A program made the translations under genes and the position numbers. The notes beneath the pieces are model-generated. The model saw only the letters and a list, made by a program, of their open reading frames with translations, had not been told where the DNA came from and searched no databases. A DNA stretch of 60,350 nucleotides, taken from NCBI RefSeq assembly GCF_900177745.1, contig NZ_FXAR01000012.1:1-60350 (forward strand). The letters run 5' to 3'. Source of the DNA: Corynebacterium pollutisoli (GTDB lineage Bacteria; Actinomycetota; Actinomycetes; Mycobacteriales; Mycobacteriaceae). Positions 33,815-42,046 of the stretch are shown here, piece by piece. The stretch's first letter is position 1. Each line of letters opens with the position of its first letter.

Positions 33815-35035
33815 ATGACAGATCAACAAGTGCGCCCGAAGATCCCCGCCGAGATCTGGGTGCTGGTGGCCGCGGCCTTCATCATCGCGCTCGGTTACGG
33901 CCTCATCGCGCCGATCATCCCGCAGTTCGCCGTCAGCTTCGACGTGTCCATGGCCGCCGCCGGCGCCGTGGTGTCCATCTTCGCCGCCTCCCGCCTGCTC
34001 TTCGCCCCCATGTCGGGCCGGCTCATCGACGCGATCGGCTCGCGGAAGGTGTACCTCACCGGGCTCCTGACGGTGGCGGTGACCACCGCCCTCGTCGCCG
34101 CCGCGCAGGAGTACTGGCACATCCTGCTGCTGCGCGGCATCGCGGGCGTCGGGTCGACGATGTTCACGGTGTCGGCGATGGGGCTCATCGTCCGGCTCGC
34201 CCCGCCGGAGATCCGCGGCCGGGCCTCCGCCGTCTACGGCACCGCCTTCCTGGTGGGCAACGTCATCGGCCCGGTGGTGGGTGCCGCGTTGTCGATGCTC
34301 GGGATGCGCGCGCCGTTCGTCATCTACGGTGTGTCCGTGGCGCTGGCCGCGTTCGTCGTGTGGTGGAGGATGCCGCGCCGCGCGGGCGACGGGGCCGGGC
34401 AGAAGAAGGACGTGCAGCCGCCCATGGAGTTCGGGGAGGCGGTGCGCGACAGCGCCTACCGCTCCGCGCTGTTCTCCGGTTTCGCGTTCGGCTGGGTGAA
34501 CTTCGGTGTCCGCGTGGCCACGCTGCCGCTGTTCGCCGCGGCGGTGTTCGAGCACGGCGGCGCGATCGCGGGTCTGGCGATGGCGGCCTTCGCCTTCGGC
34601 AACGCCGTCGTGCTGCAGTTCTCCGGACGCCTGGCCGACACGATCGGCCGGAAGCCCCTGGTCATCGCGGGGCTCATCGTCAATGCCATCTTCACCGGCG
34701 CGATCGGCTTCGCGGACAGCTTCTGGCCGTTGCTCATCGTCTCCGCGCTCTCCGGCGCGGGCGCCGGCATGCTCAACCCGGCGCAGCAGGCGGTGCTGGC
34801 GGACGTCATTGGCAACCAACGTTCCGGCGGCAAGGTGCTGGCGAACTTTCAGATGGCCCAGGACCTCGGCGCGATCATCGGCCCCATCCTCATCGGCGCC
34901 GTCGCGCAGTCCCACGGCTTCGAGGCCGGCTTCCTCATCTGCGGCGTCATCGGCCTGGCGGCGGCCGTCGTGTGGGCCTTCGGCCGCGAGACCCTCGAGG
35001 GCGGGCGGGGCGTGAACCTGGAAAGTGCCCGGTAG
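33815..35035 (+). CDS. MFS transporter, 12-helix drug-efflux type
   Basis: 406 residues, 12 predicted transmembrane segments. The motif A equivalents SGRLIDAIGSRKVYLTG (loop 2-3) and SGRLADTIGRKPLVIAG (loop 8-9) are clear, and GTAFLVGNVIGPVVGAAL resembles motif C of proton antiporters. Likely proton-driven export; substrate unknown. TACCCT (33799-33804) lies 10 bases before the ATG. Its TAG is followed at once by the ATG of the next MFS gene, so two exporters are made together. Confidence 0.85.
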   Translation: MTDQQVRPKIPAEIWVLVAAAFIIALGYGLIAPIIPQFAVSFDVSMAAAGAVVSIFAASRLLFAPMSGRLIDAIGSRKVYLTGLLTVAVTTALVAAAQEYWHILLLRGIAGVGSTMFTVSAMGLIVRLAPPEIRGRASAVYGTAFLVGNVIGPVVGAALSMLGMRAPFVIYGVSVALAAFVVWWRMPRRAGDGAGQKKDVQPPMEFGEAVRDSAYRSALFSGFAFGWVNFGVRVATLPLFAAAVFEHGGAIAGLAMAAFAFGNAVVLQFSGRLADTIGRKPLVIAGLIVNAIFTGAIGFADSFWPLLIVSALSGAGAGMLNPAQQAVLADVIGNQRSGGKVLANFQMAQDLGAIIGPILIGAVAQSHGFEAGFLICGVIGLAAAVVWAFGRETLEGGRGVNLESAR

Positions 35036-36409
35036 ATGACTGCCCCCGGGTTGTCGCGGCACAGCTCCTGGCAGGCCCTCGCCGCGCTGTGCGTCGGCCT
35101 GTTCATGACGCTGCTCGATCAGTCCCTCGTCGCCGTCGCGCTGCCCCGGATCCGGGAGGATCTCGACGCCTCACTCAACCAGGTCGTGTGGGTCTCCGCC
35201 GTCTATCTCCTCACCTTCGCCGTCCCGCTGCTGGTCACCGGCCGTCTCGGCGACCGCTTCGGACAGCAGCGCGTCTACCTCGTCGGCATGGCGGTGTTCA
35301 CCACCGCCGCCTTCGCCTGCGCGTTCGCGCCCACCATCGAGTGGCTCATCGCGTTGCGCGCGCTGCAGGGGCTGGGCGGATCGCTCATCAATCCACAGCC
35401 GCTGAGCATCATTACCCGCATCTTCCCGCGCGAACGCCGCGGCACCGCCATGGGCGTGTGGTCGGCGGTGGCCGGGTCGACGGGGCTGTTCGGGCCCGTC
35501 ATCGGCGGCCTGCTCGTGGGCACCGTCGGGTGGCGCGCGGTGTTCTTCTTCTACGTGCCCCTCGGCCTGATCTCGCTGGTCATGGTCGCCCGCTTCGTCC
35601 CGCGTCTGCCGCGGATGGCCGCGCGCATCGACCTCGTCTCCGCGCTCGTCTCGCTCATCGCGGTCCTGGGCGTGGTCTTCGCGCTGCAGCAGGGTCCGGA
35701 GTTCGACTGGGCGCCGTGGATCTGGGGTGTCCTCGCTCTCGGCGCGCTGGCCTTCGGGGGGTTCGTGCGGCTGCAGCGCCGCATCGGTGCCGACGCCCTC
35801 GTGCCCACCGCCCTGTTCGCCCACCACAACTTCCGCCTCGGCATCATCGCCGTGTCCACCCTCGGGTTCGCGGTGTACTCGGTCAACCTGCCGATCATGC
35901 TCTACCTCCAGCAGGGCGCGGGCCTGTCCGCGCAGGTGGCGGGCCTCATGCTTGTGCCCATGGGCGTCCTCTCGGTTGTCCTCGCGCCGTACGCCGGCCG
36001 TCTCACGGACCGCCTGGCACCCGGCCTCATCTCCCGGGCGGGATTCCTCCTCCTCATCACGTCCATGACACTGTTCGGCCTTCTCATGCTTATCGACGCC
36101 CCCGTCCCCGCCTTCCTCGCCCCCGTCACCCTGCTCGGCGCCGCCAACGCCCTGGCGTGGTCACCGAACTCGGCGATCACCATGCGGGACCTTCCCGCCT
36201 CGCTGGCCGGGGCCGGGTCCGGCGTCTACAACACGTCCCGGCAGGTCGGTGCGGTCCTCGGCGCGGCCGCGACCGGCGCCGTCATGCAGATGGGGGAGGG
36301 GACCGTCAGCTTCGGGGCGGCGGTGGGGACCGCCATGTTCGTCCCCGCCGCCGTGCTCCTCATCGGCCTGGCCGCGGTCTCGGGTTTCCGCGCCGACCGC
36401 CCTGGGTAG
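35036..36409 (+). CDS. MFS transporter, DHA2/EmrB-QacA family
   Basis: 457 residues with about 14 hydrophobic segments. The N-terminus CVGLFMTLLDQSLVAVALPRI is the DHA2 signature (LDxTVVNVALP), GRLGDRFGQQRVYLVG is motif A, and GSTGLFGPVIGGLLVGTVGWRAVFF is motif C. Probable multidrug/proton antiporter. It starts on the base after the preceding MFS stop. Its TAG forms part of TAGTCT, the -10 box of the nucleoside hydrolase gene. Confidence 0.87.
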   Translation: MTAPGLSRHSSWQALAALCVGLFMTLLDQSLVAVALPRIREDLDASLNQVVWVSAVYLLTFAVPLLVTGRLGDRFGQQRVYLVGMAVFTTAAFACAFAPTIEWLIALRALQGLGGSLINPQPLSIITRIFPRERRGTAMGVWSAVAGSTGLFGPVIGGLLVGTVGWRAVFFFYVPLGLISLVMVARFVPRLPRMAARIDLVSALVSLIAVLGVVFALQQGPEFDWAPWIWGVLALGALAFGGFVRLQRRIGADALVPTALFAHHNFRLGIIAVSTLGFAVYSVNLPIMLYLQQGAGLSAQVAGLMLVPMGVLSVVLAPYAGRLTDRLAPGLISRAGFLLLITSMTLFGLLMLIDAPVPAFLAPVTLLGAANALAWSPNSAITMRDLPASLAGAGSGVYNTSRQVGAVLGAAATGAVMQMGEGTVSFGAAVGTAMFVPAAVLLIGLAAVSGFRADRPG

Positions 36410-36412
36410 TCT
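36407..36412 (+). promoter_or_regulatory. -10 box of nucleoside hydrolase gene (leaderless)
   Basis: TAGTCT contains the stop codon of the MFS gene and lies 8 bases before the ATG at 36421, suggesting a separate leaderless transcript for the nucleoside hydrolase-ECF cluster. Confidence 0.5.
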
Positions 36413-36420
36413 CAGTCCCC

Positions 36421-37377
36421 ATGACCCCCGTCCTCATCGACTGCGACCCCGGTATCGACGACACCCTCGCCCTCCTCTACCTCGCCGGCCTCCACCACGT
36501 CGGCGGAATCGAGCTCGTCGGCGTCACCACCACCGCCGGCAACACCACCGCCGTGCAGGCGGCGGGCAATGCCCGCTGGGTCCTCGACGAGCTGCTTGTC
36601 GACGCCCCCGTCCTCCCCGGTCGGCCCCACCCCGCGCAGACCCCGTTGGTCACCACCCCGGAGACCCACGGGCCCACCGGCCTGGGGTACCTCGACGTCC
36701 CGGCGGCCGACGCCGCGGGGGACTGGGCGGAGTTGTGGGCACGGGGCGTCGATAAGCACCCGGACCTGCACCTCATCGTCACCGGGCCGCTGACCAACCT
36801 CGCCGCCTTCCGCGACTCGCACCCGGAGCACTACGCCCGCCTCAGGCGCGTCACCGTCATGGGCGGGGCCGTGAACTACCGGGGCAACACGACACCGACC
36901 GCGGAATGGAACTTCTGGGTCGACCCGCACGCCGCAGCGGACGTGTTCGCGCACCCGCCGCAGGGGAAGATCACGCTGTGCTCGCTGGAGGTCACGGAGC
37001 GGTTCCTCATCGACCCGGAGCGGCTGGAGGAGCTCATCCGGGCGTTGGGCCCGCACCCGGTCGCCGCGCACCTGCCCGAGATCCTGCGATTCTACTTCGA
37101 GTTCCACGAGGCCCAGGGCGAGGGGTATCAGGCGCAGATCCACGACCTCCTCACCTGCATGATCGCGTTGCGGACCATCCCGTACGTGGACACCTCCACC
37201 ACCATCGCCGTCGAGGCGCACAGTGAGCTGATGCGCGGCACCTCCGTCGCCGACCTCCGCGGCCACTGGCACCGCTCCCACAACGCCCGCCTGGTGACCG
37301 ATGCCGACATCGACGCAGCTCACCGGGAACTCCTCCGGGTGGCCCGCGCATTGGCCGGGCGACCGGGCATCCGTTAA
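36421..37377 (+). CDS. Nucleoside hydrolase (IunH/Rih family)
   Basis: 318 residues. The N-terminal LIDCDPGIDDTLALLYL is the calcium-binding DxDxxxDD motif, VTVMGGAVNYRGNTTPTAEWNFWVDPHAA the substrate block, and IHDLLTCMIAL keeps the His-Asp pair. It splits ribonucleosides into base and ribose in the cytosol. The next genes form an ECF importer, so together they may import and cleave a nucleoside. Purine or pyrimidine preference is not readable. Confidence 0.9.
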   Translation: MTPVLIDCDPGIDDTLALLYLAGLHHVGGIELVGVTTTAGNTTAVQAAGNARWVLDELLVDAPVLPGRPHPAQTPLVTTPETHGPTGLGYLDVPAADAAGDWAELWARGVDKHPDLHLIVTGPLTNLAAFRDSHPEHYARLRRVTVMGGAVNYRGNTTPTAEWNFWVDPHAAADVFAHPPQGKITLCSLEVTERFLIDPERLEELIRALGPHPVAAHLPEILRFYFEFHEAQGEGYQAQIHDLLTCMIALRTIPYVDTSTTIAVEAHSELMRGTSVADLRGHWHRSHNARLVTDADIDAAHRELLRVARALAGRPGIR

Positions 37378-37392
37378 GATCGGCCACGATCT

Positions 37393-37417
37393 CCGGCCCG
37401 AGGTGACATAGGGCCGG
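37393..37417. promoter_or_regulatory. Leader hairpin before ECF importer genes
   Basis: CCGGCCC (37393-37399) pairs with GGGCCGG (37411-37417) around an 11-base loop, 16 bases after the hydrolase stop and 37 bases before the S-component ATG. It may be an intra-operon terminator, attenuator or processing hairpin. It matches no riboswitch class I know. Confidence 0.4.
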
Positions 37418-37454
37418 CCACTCGTACCCACGCGTACTCGAAGGACCTTCACCC

Positions 37455-38240
37455 ATGTCACAGATCCGCCTCACCCCCGCGCGTCGCGCCATGGCGATCG
37501 CCGGTGCCCTCCTCGTCGCCGCCACCTGGCTCTACCTGGTGCTCGTGCGCCCCACGGACTGGGAGTCCGTGGGCGGTTCCACCGAGGCCCTGATCACCCT
37601 GGCCGGTTACGTCGGCGGCGCGGCGCTGCTCCTGGCCGCCACCCTCCCGGCCCTTCCGGCCCGCATGATCGGCGTCATCCCCGTCGCGCTGGTGCTCAAC
37701 ATCGTCGTCGGCCAGATCGCCGGTTCGGTGGGCATCCCGCTCTACCTCGACTCGGTGGGCACCATCCTCGTCGCCGCGCTGGCCGGCCCCGTCGCGGGTC
37801 TGGCGACCGGCACGCTGAGCTCCGTCGTGTGGGGCCTGCTCAACCCGGCGGCCCTGCCGTTCGCGGCCGTCGCGGCGGCGACCGGTTGGCTGGCGGGCGT
37901 GGCGATCGAGAAGGGGGCGTTCGCGAAGCTGTGGAAGCTGGTCGTCTCCGGCCTGCTCATCGGGCTCATCTGCGGTGCGCTGGCGGCCCCGGTCGCGGCT
38001 TTCGTCTACGGCGGCACCGCGGGCGTGGGCACCGGCGCGATCGTGTCCCTGTTCCGCGAGCTCGGTAACTCCCTGCTGGCCTCGGTGACCATGCAGTCCT
38101 TCGTCTCCGACCCGCTGGACAAGCTCGCCGTCATGGCCGTCGTCTACGCCGCGGTCAAGGCCCTGCCCCAGAAGACCCTGCGCTCCTTCCACCCGGTGGC
38201 GCAGGGGACCCGGGTGGCCGAGCAGCCGGTCGCCGCCTGA
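37455..38240 (+). CDS. ECF transporter substrate-binding (S) component
   Basis: 261 residues, about six transmembrane helices, with the hydrophobic, Gly/Ala-rich character of S components (for example LNIVVGQIAGSVGIPLYLDSVGTILVAALAGPVAGLATG). It binds the small molecule to be imported in the membrane and docks on the T and A subunits encoded next. AAGGA lies 13 bases before the ATG. The neighbouring hydrolase suggests a nucleoside or base, but S components for vitamins look similar, so the ligand is inferred. Confidence 0.8.
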   Translation: MSQIRLTPARRAMAIAGALLVAATWLYLVLVRPTDWESVGGSTEALITLAGYVGGAALLLAATLPALPARMIGVIPVALVLNIVVGQIAGSVGIPLYLDSVGTILVAALAGPVAGLATGTLSSVVWGLLNPAALPFAAVAAATGWLAGVAIEKGAFAKLWKLVVSGLLIGLICGALAAPVAAFVYGGTAGVGTGAIVSLFRELGNSLLASVTMQSFVSDPLDKLAVMAVVYAAVKALPQKTLRSFHPVAQGTRVAEQPVAA

Positions 38241-38269
38241 GCCGCCCGACCCTGCCCGCAGGACGCCCC

Positions 38270-38962
38270 GTGCCCATCCACAGCCGCATCAACCCCCTGA
38301 CCGCCCTGGTCACGGGGCTGAGTTCGTGGATTCTGGTGCTGGGCGTCAATGACTGGCGTCTCTCCCTCGCGGTCATCGCCGTCGCCCTGGCCGCGGGCAC
38401 GTGGCGCACCGGGAACCTCTCGGTCGTGGCCGCCACCGCGGTCCTCGCGCTGCCGACGGGCCTGTCGATGCTGCTCGTCCACGCCCCCTATGGAACCGAG
38501 CAGCTGGCACCGCTGCTCACCCGCGACGGTCTGCTCACCGCCGCGGAGCTCACGGCCCGCTTCACCGCGCTCATGGCCTCCCTGCTGGCGGCGGCCGCGT
38601 TCATCACCGTCCCGGATCTGGCGAAGGCGCTGCAGGTCAGCCCGCTGGGCCCGAAGGTGGCCTACATCGTGGCCACCGCGCTACAGCTGCTGCCGCAGGG
38701 CCGGCGCGTCGTCGACACGGTCACGGACGCCCACCGCCTCGCCGGCCGGCGCATCACCCCGGGCACCGCGATCCGGCGCGGGGCGGTGCCGGTGATGACC
38801 ACCCTGCTCACCGCGAACGTCGAGAAGTCCCTCGCCCTGGAGACCGCGGGTCTCGATCTGCCCGGCCGGCGCACCATCTACCGGCCCGCCCCCGACGGCC
38901 CCGCCCAACGCGTGCTGCGAATCCTCATCCCGCTGGGGGTGATCGCGTGCGTCCTGATCTGA
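38270..38962 (+). CDS. ECF transporter transmembrane (T) component
   Basis: 230 residues; EcfT family. Starts VPIHSRINPLTALV, with the INPLTK-type entry, and carries the coupling-helix region AHRLAGRRITPGTAIRRGAV, and later SLALETAGLDLPGRRT, the AxRARG-like coupling motifs that contact the ATPases. GTG start 30 bases after the S gene. Its 3' end overlaps the ATPase gene by 16 bases, so translation is coupled. Confidence 0.85.
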   Translation: MPIHSRINPLTALVTGLSSWILVLGVNDWRLSLAVIAVALAAGTWRTGNLSVVAATAVLALPTGLSMLLVHAPYGTEQLAPLLTRDGLLTAAELTARFTALMASLLAAAAFITVPDLAKALQVSPLGPKVAYIVATALQLLPQGRRVVDTVTDAHRLAGRRITPGTAIRRGAVPVMTTLLTANVEKSLALETAGLDLPGRRTIYRPAPDGPAQRVLRILIPLGVIACVLI

Positions 38963-40044
38963 TCCCCGGCACCATCACGCAGGTCATCGGGGCCTCCGGG
39001 CAGGGGTTGACGCGCTGGGCGCGTTCGCTCGGGCACGCCGTCGTCAGCCAGGATGCCCTGGCGCACGTCACGCACCTGCGCGCGACGGTCGCCGAGGAGA
39101 TCGCCTTCGGTCTCGAGCAGCGTGCCGTCCCACGCGCGGAGATGCATGAGCGAGTCACCCGGATGCTCCACATCATCGACCTCGACCCGGACGCCGACCC
39201 CGCCCACCTGTCCGGCGGGCAGACGCGGCGCCTGGCGATCGCCAACGTCGCGGTCCTGGAGCCGGAGGTCCTCGTCCTCGACGACCCGTTCGCGGGCCTC
39301 GACCCGGCGTCGCAACGCCGCCTCATCTCCCTGTGTGAGGCGCTCACCGACACCGCGGTGCTCATCCTCGGCCACGAGGCGCAGCCGGCGCCCGGTGACG
39401 TGTTCTCGCTTGTCGACGCCCACCTCACCCCCTACCTCCCACCCTCCCGGGCGGACCTGCCAGCCCCCGTCGCCCCGGGCGGGCTCATCCCCCTCGGCGA
39501 GGTCACCGGCCGACGGGGCGGGGCACGGACGTGGTGGCAGTTCCGGTCCGGACCGGGTGAGTTCCGCGTCGGTCCCGTGCCCCTGAGCGTGCAGGCCGGG
39601 GGAGTGCTGTGGCTGCGCGGCGCCAACGGCTCCGGCAAGACGACCCTGCTGCGCGCGCTCGCCGGGCTCGACGGTGCGCCCGCCCGCGACGTCTCCCTCC
39701 TGCTCCAGCGCTCCGCCGATCAGGTCGTCGAGCCCACCGTCGCCGGGTTCGTCGGCCCGCGCCACGCGGAGCTGGGCCTTGACCCGGACGCGCACCCCCT
39801 CGACCTGGGGGCCACGGACCTGCGGCTGGCGCAGTTCCTCGCCGTCGCCTCCCTCGGCCGCCCGGTCATGGCGCTCGACGAACCCGACGTCGGCCTCGAC
39901 CACCGGGGCCGGGGGATCATGCACCGCCTCATCGCGGAGGAGCTGCGCGCCGGGACCGCCCTCGTGCTCACCTGCCACGACGAGTCGTTTGTGGCGGAGG
40001 TCGCGCGGTACGCCGCGGTGTCCTCCCTTAGTCTGGACGAATGA
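38947..40044 (+). CDS. Fused ECF ATPase (A-A') with complementary degenerate halves
   Basis: 365 residues, two ABC domains in one chain. Half 1 (about 1-165) has lost the Walker A Lys (GASGQGLT, 15-22) but keeps the signature LSGGQ (88-92) and a Walker B ending in DD (112-113). Half 2 (about 200-365) has an intact Walker A GANGSGKT (225-232), Walker B ALDE (Glu312) and H-loop (LTCHDE), but its signature is reduced to LGATDL. In the head-to-tail dimer this gives one complete ATP site and one dead site. GTG start in the overlap with the T gene; the stop overlaps the next ATG. Confidence 0.85.
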   Translation: MRPDLIPGTITQVIGASGQGLTRWARSLGHAVVSQDALAHVTHLRATVAEEIAFGLEQRAVPRAEMHERVTRMLHIIDLDPDADPAHLSGGQTRRLAIANVAVLEPEVLVLDDPFAGLDPASQRRLISLCEALTDTAVLILGHEAQPAPGDVFSLVDAHLTPYLPPSRADLPAPVAPGGLIPLGEVTGRRGGARTWWQFRSGPGEFRVGPVPLSVQAGGVLWLRGANGSGKTTLLRALAGLDGAPARDVSLLLQRSADQVVEPTVAGFVGPRHAELGLDPDAHPLDLGATDLRLAQFLAVASLGRPVMALDEPDVGLDHRGRGIMHRLIAEELRAGTALVLTCHDESFVAEVARYAAVSSLSLDE

Positions 40045-41063
40045 CCCGCATCCACGGCCTCGACCTGGCCCGCGCGTCGGCGATCATCGGCATGATGGCC
40101 GCCCACATCGGTCCCGCCCACTTCCTCACCGAGGGGTACCCGTCGGTGCTGTACGCGGTGCTCGCGGGTGTGTCGATGGGCATCATCGCCTCCCGTCCGG
40201 CCATGCTTGCCGACGCCCGCTTCGTCCTCCTCACCCGCGCCGTCATCCTCATCGGCCTGGGGGTGCTGCTGGATGCGCTGCAGGAGGGCATCGTCGTGGT
40301 GCTCGTCGCCATCGGCGTCTCCTGGATCCTCCTGCTGCCCGTCCTCGGGTGGCGTACCCGCTGGCAGGGGGCGCTTGTCGGGGCGCTGGTGCTGCTCGGG
40401 CCCCTGGTGGGCGCGCTGCACTCCACCGTCCCCCTCACCTTCAGCAGCGAGTTCTTCACCGACCTGTTCTTCGGGCCGTACCCCCTCACCGCCTGGCTGG
40501 CGTACACGCTGCTCGGGTTGCTCATCCACCGGCTGGCGCTGGCCCGCGAGTTGTGGCTGCTGGTGGGCGGCGTCCTCGCGTTCGTCCTCGCGCAGGGCAT
40601 CATCCAGGTCACCGGTGGCCGCGTCGGCCCCTCCGGCGAGCCGGATGTCGTGGGGGAGTGGCTGCAGGGTGAACCCCACACTGGAGGGCTTCTCGACGTC
40701 CTCACCTCCGCCGGCCTGGCCACCGCCGTCATCGGGGCGTGCCTGCTGGCCTGCCGCGTGGCCGCCATCGTGTGGGCCACCTACCCGCTGCGCTCCTTCG
40801 GCGCGATGCCGCTGACGATCTACGTCACGCACGTCATCCTCACGACCATCGCCAACGACACTTTCGTGAGTGCCGCCGCCCTCGACGGGGACTACATCGA
40901 GTTCGGCTGGACCGAGCACCCGCCACTGTGGCCGGATCTCTTCCTGTGGCAGCTCGTCGGGTTCCTCGTCTTCGCCTCGCTGTGGCGGTGGCGGTTCCGG
41001 CGCGGGCCGGCGGAGTGGGCGGTGGCCCTGACCATCGCGGGGACAGTGTCGGACTCGCGGTAA
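40041..41063 (+). CDS. DUF418/acyltransferase-like multi-pass membrane protein
   Basis: 340 residues, 9-10 transmembrane helices. N-terminus MTRIHGLDLARASAIIGMMAAHI with RxxGLDxxRxxAI...H resembles the heparan-glucosaminide acetyltransferase-like/DUF418 group, whose members hold a conserved Asp/His here; SFGAMPLTIYVTHVIL is the other typical block. Function unknown, perhaps acyl transfer to a sugar or lipid. Coupled to the ECF ATPase (ATGA), and so possibly linked to the imported compound. Followed by the hairpin at 41070. Confidence 0.72.
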   Translation: MTRIHGLDLARASAIIGMMAAHIGPAHFLTEGYPSVLYAVLAGVSMGIIASRPAMLADARFVLLTRAVILIGLGVLLDALQEGIVVVLVAIGVSWILLLPVLGWRTRWQGALVGALVLLGPLVGALHSTVPLTFSSEFFTDLFFGPYPLTAWLAYTLLGLLIHRLALARELWLLVGGVLAFVLAQGIIQVTGGRVGPSGEPDVVGEWLQGEPHTGGLLDVLTSAGLATAVIGACLLACRVAAIVWATYPLRSFGAMPLTIYVTHVILTTIANDTFVSAAALDGDYIEFGWTEHPPLWPDLFLWQLVGFLVFASLWRWRFRRGPAEWAVALTIAGTVSDSR

Positions 41064-41069
41064 AGCAGA

Positions 41070-41111
41070 CCGCGAAGCCCTCTGTCCTGGCATCGAAAGG
41101 AGACTTCGCGG
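41070..41111. terminator. CCGCGAAG-type intergenic hairpin, 42 bases
   Basis: CCGCGAAG (41070-41077) pairs with CTTCGCGG (41104-41111), starting 6 bases after the DUF418 stop. Same outer stem as at 15618 and 30904 and same total length as the latter. Confidence 0.6.
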
Positions 41112-41147
41112 GATGATGTGCCGATCTAATCGCCAACTATTTTCAAC

Positions 41148-41153
41148 TAGGAT
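41148..41153 (+). promoter_or_regulatory. -10 box of thioredoxin/TPR gene
   Basis: TAGGAT lies 8 bases before the ATG at 41162, in an A/T-rich patch. This favours a leaderless mRNA starting at that ATG rather than at the GTG at 41156. Confidence 0.55.
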
Positions 41154-41161
41154 CGGTGGCC

Positions 41162-42046
41162 ATGTCCCACACCCACGCCCACGACGCCTGCACCCCTGAC
41201 CGCCATCGCGATGCCCGGGTGGCGGACCTCGTGGCACCCGCCGCCGCCGAGACACCGCCGAAAGATTCCCTGCGGGCTCACCCGGTGGTGACGGTCACCG
41301 GTTTCACCCTCGCGGCGGAGGTCATCGAGCGTTCCCGTCAGGTGCCGGTGATCGTGCTCGTCGGCTCCCCGCTGCAGAGTGGTCGGCTGCGCGGCCAGCT
41401 GACATCCCTGGCCGAGAGCGCCGGTCTGCGGTGGATCCTGGGCATCCTCGACCCGGACAAGGATCCGCATGCGGCGATGCAGTTCCGCCCGCGGCAGCTG
41501 CCCAGCGTGTTCGCCGTGGCCGGCGGCACCACCGTGGCGGTCTTCGAGCCGGGTCTGCCCGGTCGCGACATCGGCGACTGGGTGGAGGAGGTGCTGCGGA
41601 GCACCGCCGGTCGGCTCAGTGGTCTGGAGACGGAGCCGGAGCCCCAGTCACCCGCCCCCGGCCACGACCCCCGGCTGCGCACCGCCGCCGAGGCCGTCGA
41701 CAGGGGAGACTTCGCCGCCGCAGTGGCGATCTACGAACAGATGCTTATCGACGCCCCGCACGACCCCGTCCTGCTCCGGGCCCGGGCGGCGGTCTCCGTC
41801 CTCGTGCGCGTGGCCGACATGGACCGCACGCGGGATCCGATCCAGGCGGCCGCGGCCGACCCCACCGACATCGATGCGGCCCTCGACGCCGCCGACGCGC
41901 TCGTCATGCTCGACCGGCCCGTCGCGGCCGTCGAGCTGCTCACCGCCCGCCTCCCGCACACCCGGGAGCGGGTCGTCGAGCTGCTCGCGCTCCTGGACCC
42001 CGCGCATCCGGTGCGGCAGCAGGTGGTCAGTGCCCTCTACGCCTGA
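41162..42046 (+). CDS. Thioredoxin-fold/TPR co-chaperone (YbbN/CnoX-like)
   Basis: 294 residues. Residues 40-155 form a thioredoxin-like domain (VTVTGFTLAAEVIERSRQVPVIVLVG..., PSVFAVAGGTTVAVFEPGLPG); residues 170-294 are TPR-like helices (AAEAVDRGDFAAAVAIYEQML). The redox CxxC is absent: the site reads SPLQS. Related proteins hold unfolded clients for chaperones. Its 3' end overlaps the end of the converging GTPase gene by about ten bases. Confidence 0.8.
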   Translation: MSHTHAHDACTPDRHRDARVADLVAPAAAETPPKDSLRAHPVVTVTGFTLAAEVIERSRQVPVIVLVGSPLQSGRLRGQLTSLAESAGLRWILGILDPDKDPHAAMQFRPRQLPSVFAVAGGTTVAVFEPGLPGRDIGDWVEEVLRSTAGRLSGLETEPEPQSPAPGHDPRLRTAAEAVDRGDFAAAVAIYEQMLIDAPHDPVLLRARAAVSVLVRVADMDRTRDPIQAAAADPTDIDAALDAADALVMLDRPVAAVELLTARLPHTRERVVELLALLDPAHPVRQQVVSALYA

